A stretch of 54,930 nucleotides of DNA, taken from assembly GCA_006508105.1 (NCBI GenBank), contig QKPP01000016.1:20341-75270 (forward strand). Reading direction: 5' to 3'. Below, one piece after another: positions 25,620 through 33,779 of the stretch. Position numbers and translations under genes: made by a program. The notes below the pieces were generated by a model. That model was not told where the DNA came from. It did no database searches and saw only the letters and a list, made by a program, of their open reading frames with translations. Origin of the DNA: Myxococcales bacterium FL481. Its GTDB lineage: Bacteria > Myxococcota_A > Polyangia > Nannocystales > Nannocystaceae. Every line of letters starts with the position of its first letter. Positions within the stretch are counted from its first letter, which is position 1.

Positions 25620-26396
25620 CTACCCGATCATCCCCGAGCTCGGGCTGGAAGGTTGAGCGAGTTCACGTTTGGGAATGCGCCCCGCCAGCAACGCCTTGCG
25701 TCCCGCGATCACGCCATCACGCATCGCTGCCGCCATCAGCACGGGGTTTTCTGCGCGAGCGATTGCGGTGTTCATCAACACAGCGGTACAGCCGAGTTCC
25801 ATCGCCACCGCCGCGTCGCTGGCTGTGCCCACGCCCGCATCGACGATCACGGGGACGTCGGCCTGTTCGATGATGATCTGCAGGTTGTGCGGGTTTCGGA
25901 TGCCGAGACCACTGCCGATCGGTGCGGCCAAGGGCATCACCGCCGCGCATCCCATCTCTTCGAGTTTGCGACACACGATCGGGTCGTCCGTGCAGTACGG
26001 CAACACCTGAAAGCCTTCGTCCAACAGGACGCGAGCCGCTTTGAGGGTTTCCTCGTTGTCCGGCAACAAGGTCCGTGCGTCGCCGATCACCTCGAGTTTG
26101 ACCAGATCCGCGATACCGAGCTCCCGCGCCAGCCGAAGCGTACGGACGGCCTCGTCGGCGGTGTAACAGCCCGCGGTGTTGGGCAACAAGATGTAGCGCT
26201 CGCGGTCGATTTGGCTCAATAGGTTGTCCGCGGCCTTGAGATCGACGCGTCGCAGCGCCACCGTGACGATCTCCGCGCCAGAGGCCTCCATGCATGCGAC
26301 GGTCTCGGCCGCGTCTTTGTACTTCCCGGAGCCAATGATCAATCGCGAAGCGAATGAGAGGCCCGCGAGGGTCCAGGTGTCTTGTTCTTCGCTCAT
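25620..26396 (-). CDS. thiG: Thiazole synthase
   Basis: Builds the thiazole phosphate moiety of thiamin from deoxyxylulose phosphate, dehydroglycine and ThiS thiocarboxylate. At 258 residues it is a normal ThiG. Marks are [10 protein letters not shown] at the start, [22 protein letters not shown], the Schiff-base lysine in [10 protein letters not shown], and [21 protein letters not shown]. The ATG at 26396 overlaps the thiS stop by one base (TGATG), a classic coupled pair; longer in-frame starts would run over thiS. Confidence 0.98.
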   Translation of the reverse strand: MSEEQDTWTLAGLSFASRLIIGSGKYKDAAETVACMEASGAEIVTVALRRVDLKAADNLLSQIDRERYILLPNTAGCYTADEAVRTLRLARELGIADLVKLEVIGDARTLLPDNEETLKAARVLLDEGFQVLPYCTDDPIVCRKLEEMGCAAVMPLAAPIGSGLGIRNPHNLQIIIEQADVPVIVDAGVGTASDAAVAMELGCTAVLMNTAIARAENPVLMAAAMRDGVIAGRKALLAGRIPKRELAQPSSPSSGMIG

Positions 26397-26599
26397 CAAC
26401 CACCTCCGACGAAGGTCACAATCTCGAGGATGTCGCCGTCGGCGAGCCGCGTGGCGCCGTAGTCCTTGCGCGGCAGGATCTCGCGATTGTACTCGACGGC
26501 GATCTGTCGGGCGTCTAGCCCCAATTTGGCGACAAGAGTGGCGACCGTCGCCTCGGCGTCGGCTTCGTGGCTCTCGCCGTTGACCATCAAGGTCGGCAC
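26396..26599 (-). CDS. thiS: Sulfur carrier protein ThiS
   Basis: A 67-residue ubiquitin-like protein whose C-terminal Gly-Gly (TFVGGG) is adenylated and thiocarboxylated to donate sulfur to ThiG. VNGE near the N-terminus and [12 protein letters not shown] in the middle are typical. The first codon is GTG; an ATG four codons later would also give a normal ThiS. It heads thiS-thiG-thiE. No ThiF, ThiH/ThiO or ThiC is in the window, so activation and glycine or tyrosine oxidation must come from genes elsewhere. No TPP riboswitch is recognisable upstream. Confidence 0.97.
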   Translation of the reverse strand: MPTLMVNGESHEADAEATVATLVAKLGLDARQIAVEYNREILPRKDYGATRLADGDILEIVTFVGGG

Positions 26600-26809
26600 C
26601 GGACGGAGGGTAACGCAATCCCTCTGCGCGCGTAGCCGCGCGACGCCGGCCCCGCGGCGTTGGCATTTCCCCGCAGTGTGTCTGTTTTGCCACAGTCACC
26701 AACCGTCGGCGCCGACCGCAGTCTCAGGGATACAACTGAAAAATCAGCGGCTTACGCTCACGTATCCGCGACTGGGCCGCGTGGCACATCCTGTGCTGCT
26801 CCTCACCCC

Positions 26810-27535
26810 ATGCTTGCCCATACCAACCGACGACCTGCGATCCCCCTTGACCGCCTGGACCCCGTGCCGATGCTCGGTTGCGTCGAGCCGTTCGTCGTGA
26901 GCCCGTCGGCGGCCTTGGAACGACTCGCCGCCTCCGCGACGCGGGTCAGCGGGCTCGCGGGAGAGGTGCTACTTCGGGCGGGCGATCGACCGGAGGCGGC
27001 CTTCGTGGTGCTCCGAGGGCGGGTGAACTTGCTTCGCGGCGGCCACCGGGGGCGCGAACTGATCTTGGCCTGCTTGGGCGCCGGCGACCTATTCGGCGAA
27101 GCCGGCGTGATGCCCGAAGGCGTGGCTTCCACCACCGCCGTTGCCGCGGGAACGGTGGAGTTGTGCCGCTTACCGATCGCCGATCTCCGACGTCACCTCG
27201 AGGAGATTCCCGCGACGAGCGTACGGATGCTCGGTCTGCTTCAGCGACGGTTGGCGGACATCGAGGGCGTGGCCAGCGGCCTGGCCTTGTGCGACGTCGA
27301 ACAACGTCTGCGTCGCACACTCTCGGTCTTGGCCCGCCGGCAGGGTCGACGGCTGCAAGAGGGCGCCAACTGGGTGTTGGCCCCGGTACCCACTCAAACC
27401 GAACTCGCACGCATGGTCGGGTCCTGCCGCGAGACGGTCTCGCGAACACTGACCGCTATGGCACGCGACGGGTTGGTCAGCACGGTCGGTCGTAAGATGT
27501 TTCTCGCGCAGGCGCTCGTCGAATCGCACGCCTAA
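26810..27535 (+). CDS. Crp/Fnr-family transcriptional regulator
   Basis: A DNA-binding regulator of about 241 residues with an N-terminal cyclic-nucleotide-binding-type beta roll (AFVVLRGRVNLLRGG, CLGAGDLFGEAG) and a C-terminal winged helix-turn-helix (PTQTELARMVGSCRETVSRTL). The Fnr cysteine cluster is absent, so it is not an oxygen-sensing Fnr; the arginine of the cAMP pocket is not evident either. Several starts are possible: ATG at 26810 is used, and ATG at 26870 would remove 20 residues. It diverges from thiS and stands alone, so its targets cannot be read from context. Confidence 0.93.
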   Translation: MLAHTNRRPAIPLDRLDPVPMLGCVEPFVVSPSAALERLAASATRVSGLAGEVLLRAGDRPEAAFVVLRGRVNLLRGGHRGRELILACLGAGDLFGEAGVMPEGVASTTAVAAGTVELCRLPIADLRRHLEEIPATSVRMLGLLQRRLADIEGVASGLALCDVEQRLRRTLSVLARRQGRRLQEGANWVLAPVPTQTELARMVGSCRETVSRTLTAMARDGLVSTVGRKMFLAQALVESHA

Positions 27536-27714
27536 ACCCCCACGACACCGCGATACCGCCGTAGCCCGCGTCGCCGCGCCAGCGCGGGCGAGACCGGATT
27601 CGTGCGTCCCGGCGCGGAGCAGAGCTCGCGAAACGGTTGGCGGCGAGGCGTCGTGCGCCAGTGCAACGCGACGCAGCGCGGGGACCAAGACCGCCGTGAA
27701 CTCTCGGGCGTTCG

Positions 27715-29268
27715 CTACTCTGGCCGGGATGTCGTGCCGGGCTCCAGCCGCGTGGTCCGGCGTTGGAAGGTCCCGGTGCGGCGCCACGATCGCGGTGGCG
27801 ACTGCGGCGACGGCAGCGGGCGAGTGGCGTCGACGGGCCCCGGGGCGCGTCGTATGCCGCTGAGCACCTCGTCCAGCGACGGCGGGTTGTCGAGCGTTGG
27901 CAGGGCGGCTTCGGCCCGCCGGGCCTCCGCTTCCTCGAGCTTGATCGCCTCCTCTTCGCGATCGGGGGGACCGATGGGGCGTTGTTGAGAGAAAGCGCGG
28001 TCGCCAGACTCGTGCGAGTCGTGCACATGCACCGTGATGCTGCGCTCGAGGCCCGGCAAAAACCCGGTCCATCCCTCGAGCAGAATCGGCAGCGTCCAGT
28101 TGAACACCCAGCGAGCGTCTTTCGGACTCAAGTTGACGCAGCCGTGGCTTTTGCGGGTGCCGAAGCTGTCGTGCCAGTACGCGCCGTGTAGCGCGTTGTG
28201 GCCCTGAAACAAGAGCACCCAGGGGACGCCTTCCACTAAGTAGGCTTTGTCCTCGTAGGCTTGATTGCCCATCTTCATGTCGGTCACTTTGGCCCAGATG
28301 GGATAGTTGCCCAGCGGCGTAGGGTGGGCGCGGCCGCTGGAGATCATCGTCGCGAACACCGGCGATCGACCGCGGTAGGCCACGAGCACTTGCTCGCCAA
28401 CATCGACGTCGATCCACTGCCGGTTGGGGTCGTCCGCTGAGATCAGTCCCTCGGGGGGTTCACGCACAACGACCTCGTTGAGCGCCGTGGCCGCGACCCA
28501 GCCGGTGTCGTCGATCCGCCACATCGCGGATCGCCCCGCTGCGCCGTTGTGGGCGAGCAACGGTACGCGAGAGCGCCGTGGGAGCTTGCGCAGCACCTTC
28601 GACCGACTCGACGGTGCCGCGTAGACGGAAGTCTTGGTCGGTCGCGTCCACGCAAAGCTCGGGCCGACGTGCTGCCCACGCAAGCGCACGCCCTGCCAGG
28701 TCGAGCCCTCGCCGAGCCAGCCAACGTCCTCACGGCTGACCCAGCGGCCCGAAGTCGTCACGAGATACGTACGGCCCTCGACCGTGCGCGAGTCGTCGAT
28801 GGCCAGGCTCATCCCTTTGGCCAATAGACCCGCCGGCAGTCCGTCCCGAATCGCGTCGGCGGAGGGGTACACGGGCACCGCGTCCGAGCGCACGCGGGCG
28901 TAGCGATAGGGTAGGGTGCGCCCGCTTGGTACCACCGGCGCGAGGTCCGTGCTCGGTTCGGTTTGCGTTGGCCGCACGCCGTGCGAGCACACGAACCCGA
29001 GGGGCTGGACGGCGTACCACGGCTTGCCGTGGCAACCTTTCTCGTCGCGGCTCGCCACTTGACCGCGCACCGCCAATCGGGTGCCGGACCGCACCGTGCC
29101 CAAGCGCGGGTGGGGCACCCATGGGCGCCCGCGGATCACCGTTTCCGCCTCGCGGGTTTCGATAAACGCGATCGTCGTTGGTTCGACCGCGAGGTCGAAC
29201 GCGACGGGATCGATGGCGCGAACCCCTGTGCTCGTCGCGGCGAGCAGACCGAGTGCCAACAGGCTCAC
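27715..29268 (-). CDS. Exported L,D-transpeptidase (YkuD domain)
   Basis: A cell-wall cross-linking or lipoprotein-attaching enzyme of 517 residues. A signal peptide (LLALGLLAATSTGVRA) is followed by two SH3-like stretches (around residues 120-260, PVYPSADAIRDG and SVYAAPSSRSKVLRKLP). The YkuD domain is marked by FQGHNALHGAYWHD and the catalytic-Cys motif KSHGCVNLSPKDARW. The last 110 residues are a Glu/Ala- then Pro/Arg/Ser-rich tail. It transfers peptide stems to meso-diaminopimelate in known relatives. The GTG start leads directly into the hydrophobic stretch. It is monocistronic. Confidence 0.95.
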   Translation of the reverse strand: MSLLALGLLAATSTGVRAIDPVAFDLAVEPTTIAFIETREAETVIRGRPWVPHPRLGTVRSGTRLAVRGQVASRDEKGCHGKPWYAVQPLGFVCSHGVRPTQTEPSTDLAPVVPSGRTLPYRYARVRSDAVPVYPSADAIRDGLPAGLLAKGMSLAIDDSRTVEGRTYLVTTSGRWVSREDVGWLGEGSTWQGVRLRGQHVGPSFAWTRPTKTSVYAAPSSRSKVLRKLPRRSRVPLLAHNGAAGRSAMWRIDDTGWVAATALNEVVVREPPEGLISADDPNRQWIDVDVGEQVLVAYRGRSPVFATMISSGRAHPTPLGNYPIWAKVTDMKMGNQAYEDKAYLVEGVPWVLLFQGHNALHGAYWHDSFGTRKSHGCVNLSPKDARWVFNWTLPILLEGWTGFLPGLERSITVHVHDSHESGDRAFSQQRPIGPPDREEEAIKLEEAEARRAEAALPTLDNPPSLDEVLSGIRRAPGPVDATRPLPSPQSPPRSWRRTGTFQRRTTRLEPGTTSRPE

Positions 29269-29452
29269 GCGTTCACGGTAGCAGGCCGGGTCACTCCCGA
29301 CGACCCGTCGACTGGCGCCTCGCCGTGGATCGTCCGCCGCCGGTGCGATCGGCTGGCGGCGTGGCCCCAGCTAGGTCGGCTCCCCCGCCCGGCCCCGCTC
29401 GGCGATCGACCGCGTGCTAGTATCGCCCGCTAACGCCGGGCTCGCGCTGCCC

Positions 29453-30958
29453 ATGCTCCAGTTTTGCTCTGCCATTGTTCCAGTCGTGCTCATGGCTTGC
29501 CTTGGGTCGCTGGGGATCGGCAGGGACCGAGTGCCCGTAACCCCCGTCGGGCCCGCACCGCAGTCCGGCCCGCTCGCCGAGGCGGACCCGCCAGCCCGGG
29601 AGTATCCCCGGCCGAGCGAGCATCCGTCGGCCGCGGCCACCGCCCCCGCATCGGAGCCGCGCGGCGCCGAGGTAGCCCCGCCGATCGACGTGCATCGACG
29701 ACGCCCACCGCCGCTGGTTGTGGCCCCTGCTCCGGCGACGGAGGGGGGACCGGACGGGTCCCGCCGCCCGGCGAACGAACCGACCACCGAACACGCGTCC
29801 GTCCGTACCACTCACGCGGCGGCTGATTCACCGGGGACCGCGGCGCCGTCGGAGGGGGGGCCGAGCCGCTCGAGCCCACGTCCGTCGGCGCACGTGGCCG
29901 ACGACAACTCCCGCGCGGCGACGATGGAAACCGCGGCCGCGCGTGTGCATGGGGACGACGGACGAACGGGTCGCGACCGTCGCATCGTCGGGTGGGACGG
30001 ACGAGTCATGACGGCGTGGGAGCTTGACCACCGCCGCCCGACCGAGGCGCAAACGGGCCGTGACGGGGTGCGTCATCGCTTCGAGTTGCACCAGGCCCGG
30101 CTCAACGCCCGATTCCGGTTCACGGATCGTTTACGGGCCAAAATCAGCGCGGATCTTGCCGACGCCTTGGGCAGCACCGAGCAGCTGAGCTATCTGCGCG
30201 ACGCGTGGGCCAACCTACGGGTGGTCCGGGCCTTTCAACTCCGTGCCGGGCGTCTCCGGCGACCGTTCTCCCGCTTGGAAAACCGAGGGGTGTCGAAACT
30301 ACCGTTTCGTGGGCGGGGGTTATTCAACCAGCTCGCGATCGAGGAGTTGTCCTGGGGAGATCGGGCCGTGGGCGCGATGGCCTGGGGAAAACTCTCGTGG
30401 GTCGATCTGAAATGGAAACTGATGGCGAGCAATCCGGCCCCGGGCAACCCCGGTGTCGACCTCTCGGCCCGGGTGCAGGTCGAACCGCTCGACTGGCTGG
30501 CCATGGGCGCCAACGGAGGCATCAAACGCACGGAAAACGCGGCGGGCGACCCGGTCGACGGCGGGGCCGCGGGCGGCGACCTGCGGTTCCGGGCGGGACG
30601 CGTGTACGCGACTTTGGAGTTCGGCGCCGCCCAAGACTGGAGCTACGACGTCAAGGGCGACGACAATCTCGACGCACTTCCGTGGATGCTTGGGGCCGTC
30701 GGCTACGTCAACGTCGACATTCCGGTGGGGCGCGAGTGGGTGTTGCAGCCGGTGGTGTTCGCCGAGTGGGCTGATTCCCATCATGTCTACAGCCAGAGCG
30801 AGGCGCTGCGCGTGATCGGCGGATTCAACGTCTTGTGGACCGAGTATCTCCGGGTGCTGCCCCAAGTCGAGCTCGTGCGCCCGGTGGGCCATGCGAGCCG
30901 CTATAATCGCTGGGCCGCCCGCGAGACCTACTATCTCCTGGTGTCTCTCCAGATGTGA
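29453..30958 (+). CDS. Outer-membrane porin, phosphate-selective O/P type
   Basis: An outer-membrane beta-barrel protein of about 501 residues. A signal peptide (MLQFCSAIVPVVLMACLGS) is followed by 150 residues rich in Pro/Ala/Ser/Thr, probably a periplasmic linker. The barrel region contains alternating strands such as RFELHQARLNARFRF, LRAGRLRRPFSRLENRG and a C-terminal YYLLVSLQM. The pattern resembles the OprP/OprO family, where arginine and lysine ladders bind phosphate. That is consistent with the Na-Pi-type transporter two genes downstream. The GTG at 29414 would add 13 residues before a better signal-peptide start at 29453. Confidence 0.75.
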   Translation: MLQFCSAIVPVVLMACLGSLGIGRDRVPVTPVGPAPQSGPLAEADPPAREYPRPSEHPSAAATAPASEPRGAEVAPPIDVHRRRPPPLVVAPAPATEGGPDGSRRPANEPTTEHASVRTTHAAADSPGTAAPSEGGPSRSSPRPSAHVADDNSRAATMETAAARVHGDDGRTGRDRRIVGWDGRVMTAWELDHRRPTEAQTGRDGVRHRFELHQARLNARFRFTDRLRAKISADLADALGSTEQLSYLRDAWANLRVVRAFQLRAGRLRRPFSRLENRGVSKLPFRGRGLFNQLAIEELSWGDRAVGAMAWGKLSWVDLKWKLMASNPAPGNPGVDLSARVQVEPLDWLAMGANGGIKRTENAAGDPVDGGAAGGDLRFRAGRVYATLEFGAAQDWSYDVKGDDNLDALPWMLGAVGYVNVDIPVGREWVLQPVVFAEWADSHHVYSQSEALRVIGGFNVLWTEYLRVLPQVELVRPVGHASRYNRWAARETYYLLVSLQM

Positions 30959-31713
30959 TGACCCGCCGTCGATCCTTGCCCGTTCGGAACGCGTGGCCGT
31001 CACCGCGATGGGTCGCCGTGTCGTGGACGGCGGCGACCTGCGTATTCCCCGGAGCCTGCTCGCAGGAAGAGCCGCCATCACGCGCCGAGGACTCCTTCCA
31101 CGAAGGCCCCAGCATCGACGAGCGCGTGAGTCACTTCCCGCTCGTAGACGGGGCGAGCTGGCAATATGTCGGACGCACCGCGAGTGGGCAGTGGTCTGCG
31201 CCACGTACGAGCTCTCTGCGGGACGCCGGTGAGGGACGGTTTGTGCGGGTCGACGGGCAAAACGATCGCGTCGAGACGACGTATGCGCGGCACGGTCAGC
31301 AGGTGCGGACCCTGTCGCAGCGTCGGTTCGCGGGAGAAACCGAGCTGTCCACGACCGTCTACGGAGAGGTCGGTCGTGTGGTGCTCGACGAAGCGTGGCT
31401 CGAGAACGCGAACCGCGACGACCACGTCGAGTACCTCCACGAGGAGTACGCCGGGACCGGAGAGCTGACTCGCCGCGAGTGGCGAGTGTATCGCTACGAG
31501 GTGCGCTCGAGCTTCGAGCCCGTCACGGTGCCTGCGGGGAGCTTCGGCTGCGTGCGGATCCGTCGGACGCGGATCGTGGGGACCTCGAGCGGCCCCGTGC
31601 AAGAGACATGGTTCGCGCGGGGGGTGGGCTTGGTGCAGTGGTTGGATCCGGACGCGGGCCAACTCGAGGTGTTGGCTGCCGTCGACGTGCCCGGCGGAGT
31701 CGAGGCGCCATGA
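30958..31713 (+). CDS. Putative exported protein between porin and Na/Pi transporter
   Basis: A 251-residue protein of unknown family. The N-terminus (VAVSWTAATCVFPGACSQEE) suggests a signal peptide and possibly a lipoprotein, although the lipobox is imperfect. The mature part is beta-rich with HFPLVDGASWQYVG, then TVPAGSFGCVRIR and ETWFARGVGLVQWLD. That end resembles exported proteins of Myxococcota and Planctomycetes that carry a similar 'GxxxCxRIR...ARGVG' end. Start and stop overlap its neighbours (TGATG before, ATGA after), so it is translated with both and likely works with them, perhaps as a periplasmic partner of the phosphate system. Confidence 0.8.
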   Translation: MTRRRSLPVRNAWPSPRWVAVSWTAATCVFPGACSQEEPPSRAEDSFHEGPSIDERVSHFPLVDGASWQYVGRTASGQWSAPRTSSLRDAGEGRFVRVDGQNDRVETTYARHGQQVRTLSQRRFAGETELSTTVYGEVGRVVLDEAWLENANRDDHVEYLHEEYAGTGELTRREWRVYRYEVRSSFEPVTVPAGSFGCVRIRRTRIVGTSSGPVQETWFARGVGLVQWLDPDAGQLEVLAAVDVPGGVEAP

Positions 31714-33731
31714 AGACGCCATCCAGGCGGCCCCGGGCATCGTTTCGGGCCGGGTTGCGCTGGGCCCTGGCCCTGTTGGTGTTGGCCTACGTCGTGACGG
31801 ATCTCGGTCGCAGTTACATCGCGACTGGACCCGGGGAGACGGCTCCCAGCGCCGTGGCGTGGAGGCCGGCGAGCGCGGCTATCGTCGCCGAGGTGGAGAC
31901 GACCCGCGTGAGCCCGGGCGGCGCGCTGGTGGTCCAGATCGCGTTTCCTGACCGCGCCGCGAGCCACGGGCCGCCCGAAGCCGTGCTCGAGGGACGACCG
32001 CTCGAGTTGCTCTATCGCCGGGACGATCAATACGTGTTTCGCATTCCTCGTGACGTGCGGCCCGGTTCGGCTGCACTGACGCTGAGACGCGGAGACTCGC
32101 GCTCGGGTCACTACAAAGTTGACATCGGGCCGGCCAAACGGCGCAAGTTCGTACGCAATCTCGTCGGTGGTGTGGCGCTCATCCTGTTGGGGTTGCGCAC
32201 GTTGTCGCGAGGCTTGCGCCGCTACATCGGGATGGGGTTGAGGCGACAGCTTGCACGCGTCACTTCGAGCCGGCTGGGGGGGCTCGGCCTGGGCATCGTA
32301 GCGGGAGGCGTGTTGCAGGCTACGACGTCTGCGGCGGGCATGCTCATGGGACTGTTGCACGCGAACGCGCTGAGTCTGTTCGCCGCGTTTGCCGTCCTGA
32401 TGGGAGCTCAGCTGGGGGCGGGCGTGACGGGGGCCTTGCTGCCGCTCGCCGGCGGACGTGAGGGCCTGCTCATCGTCGCGTTGGGCGTCGGCTGGTTGAT
32501 GCTCGTCAACGATCGACGCCAGCGCGGCTTAGCCGAGCTGGTGCTGGGTCTGGGCTTGCTGTTTCACGGGCTGCAGCTCGTGCGAGTCGGCGCCAGCACG
32601 CTCGTGGACGATCCGGAGATCTTGGCGTATCTGCGCTACCTCAACGTCGATACCGTCGCGGGCCTTGTCGCTTGCGTCCTCGCGGGCACGCTGTTGACCG
32701 CGCTACTGCAAGGCCCCGGCCCGAGTTTTGTGCTGGTGTTGGGATTGGCGGAGTCGAGCGGTCTGCTGACCGTGGATCAATGCCTGGCGATCCTCGGCGG
32801 CGTACCGCTTGGAGCGGCTCTGGGTACGGTCGCGGTGGCATCTGCGTTCGGTCGTCGCGGCGCTCGACTGGCGCGTCTGCACGTCGGTTTCGGCGTGGCT
32901 GCGACCGTGCTGCTCGCGGCAACCGTGCCCGTGTGGGCAGGGGGGGCCGAATGGATACTTGCCACCGACCCCCATGAGATCGCGTGGGGCAAAAAGCTCT
33001 TGTACCCCAACGTCGGCGCCCACCTCACTTTGGCTTTCGTATCATCACAGAGCATCGTGACGCTGCTCGCGTTGCCGCTGATCCCTTTGTTTGCTCGTCG
33101 CTTCGAGGCGCGAGCGGTCGAGGCCGCACCGCCGAGACGCGAGGACGCCAGCCAACGGCTGCGCGCCGCCCTCGGCGTGCAGCGCCGCGCTCTGGCGAGT
33201 TGTCTGGCGCTGAGCCTCACTGGGGAACGCCACGACGGGAGCGTCGCCGAACGCGACCTTCGACAAGCTCGAGACGCGATCGAGGCGCTGCTCCGGGATG
33301 CCTCGCCGACCGTCGATTCGCCGTTGACTCGCGTCTCCACCCCCGCCTTGGCCTTGGCGTTGTTGCAGCTCCAAGGCACCATCGAGGCCCTGCTCGTGGT
33401 CGCCGATCGTGGGGTCGAGCGGGCCATCACCATGTCGGATCGAGATCGGGAGCAGACCGAGCGAGTCCACGGTCTGGTCCTCGAAGCGATCGACGCGCTC
33501 GACTCGGGGATCGATACCGGCGAGGTGGATCAGGCCGAAGCGCGCCGCCGGGAGATCCGCATCAATGGCATCGAAAGCGAAGTCCGGCGCCAGTTGGCGG
33601 ACGGCGCGTCGCAGGGGCAAGCCTGGCAACGCGCGCTGTTGGTCTCGGAACTGGTTGGCGCGTACGAAAGCGTGGGCAACCATCTGTTTCGCGTGATGGA
33701 ATCGCTTCACGACGACCCCGACGATTTCTAG
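31710..33731 (+). CDS. Na+/phosphate cotransporter-like protein with C-terminal PhoU-like domain
   Basis: A 673-residue membrane protein of the NptA / Na-Pi-cotransporter II family. After one N-terminal membrane segment, residues 40-145 form an extracytoplasmic beta domain that such proteins usually lack. Two inverted Na-Pi repeats follow: GGVLQATTSAAGMLMGLL with GAQLGAGVTGAL, and LTALLQGPGPSFVLVLGLA with GVPLGAALG. The conserved QSSSA loops are changed to QATTS (residue 203) and QGPGPS (residue 334). Residues 480-670 are helical and acidic, like PhoU. It may move phosphate or another anion, or act as a sensor; substrate is uncertain. The start is fixed by a four-base ATGA overlap. Confidence 0.88.
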   Translation: MKTPSRRPRASFRAGLRWALALLVLAYVVTDLGRSYIATGPGETAPSAVAWRPASAAIVAEVETTRVSPGGALVVQIAFPDRAASHGPPEAVLEGRPLELLYRRDDQYVFRIPRDVRPGSAALTLRRGDSRSGHYKVDIGPAKRRKFVRNLVGGVALILLGLRTLSRGLRRYIGMGLRRQLARVTSSRLGGLGLGIVAGGVLQATTSAAGMLMGLLHANALSLFAAFAVLMGAQLGAGVTGALLPLAGGREGLLIVALGVGWLMLVNDRRQRGLAELVLGLGLLFHGLQLVRVGASTLVDDPEILAYLRYLNVDTVAGLVACVLAGTLLTALLQGPGPSFVLVLGLAESSGLLTVDQCLAILGGVPLGAALGTVAVASAFGRRGARLARLHVGFGVAATVLLAATVPVWAGGAEWILATDPHEIAWGKKLLYPNVGAHLTLAFVSSQSIVTLLALPLIPLFARRFEARAVEAAPPRREDASQRLRAALGVQRRALASCLALSLTGERHDGSVAERDLRQARDAIEALLRDASPTVDSPLTRVSTPALALALLQLQGTIEALLVVADRGVERAITMSDRDREQTERVHGLVLEAIDALDSGIDTGEVDQAEARRREIRINGIESEVRRQLADGASQGQAWQRALLVSELVGAYESVGNHLFRVMESLHDDPDDF

Positions 33732-33779
33732 AGCCAAGGGCCACGTCGCAAGCGGCTGCCGTCGGCCGCGCCAGGACCT

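Noticed and set aside
26600-26809. CTGAGA-like hexamer upstream of thiS, as in TPP riboswitches
   Set aside because: The other conserved parts of the TPP fold (ACCCTTTGAACCTGA and the paired stems) are absent, so no riboswitch is called.
31395-31709. N-terminal extension of the Na-Pi-like protein back to 31395
   Set aside because: This region is coded by the upstream gene in another frame; the ATG at 31710 with its four-base overlap is the natural start.
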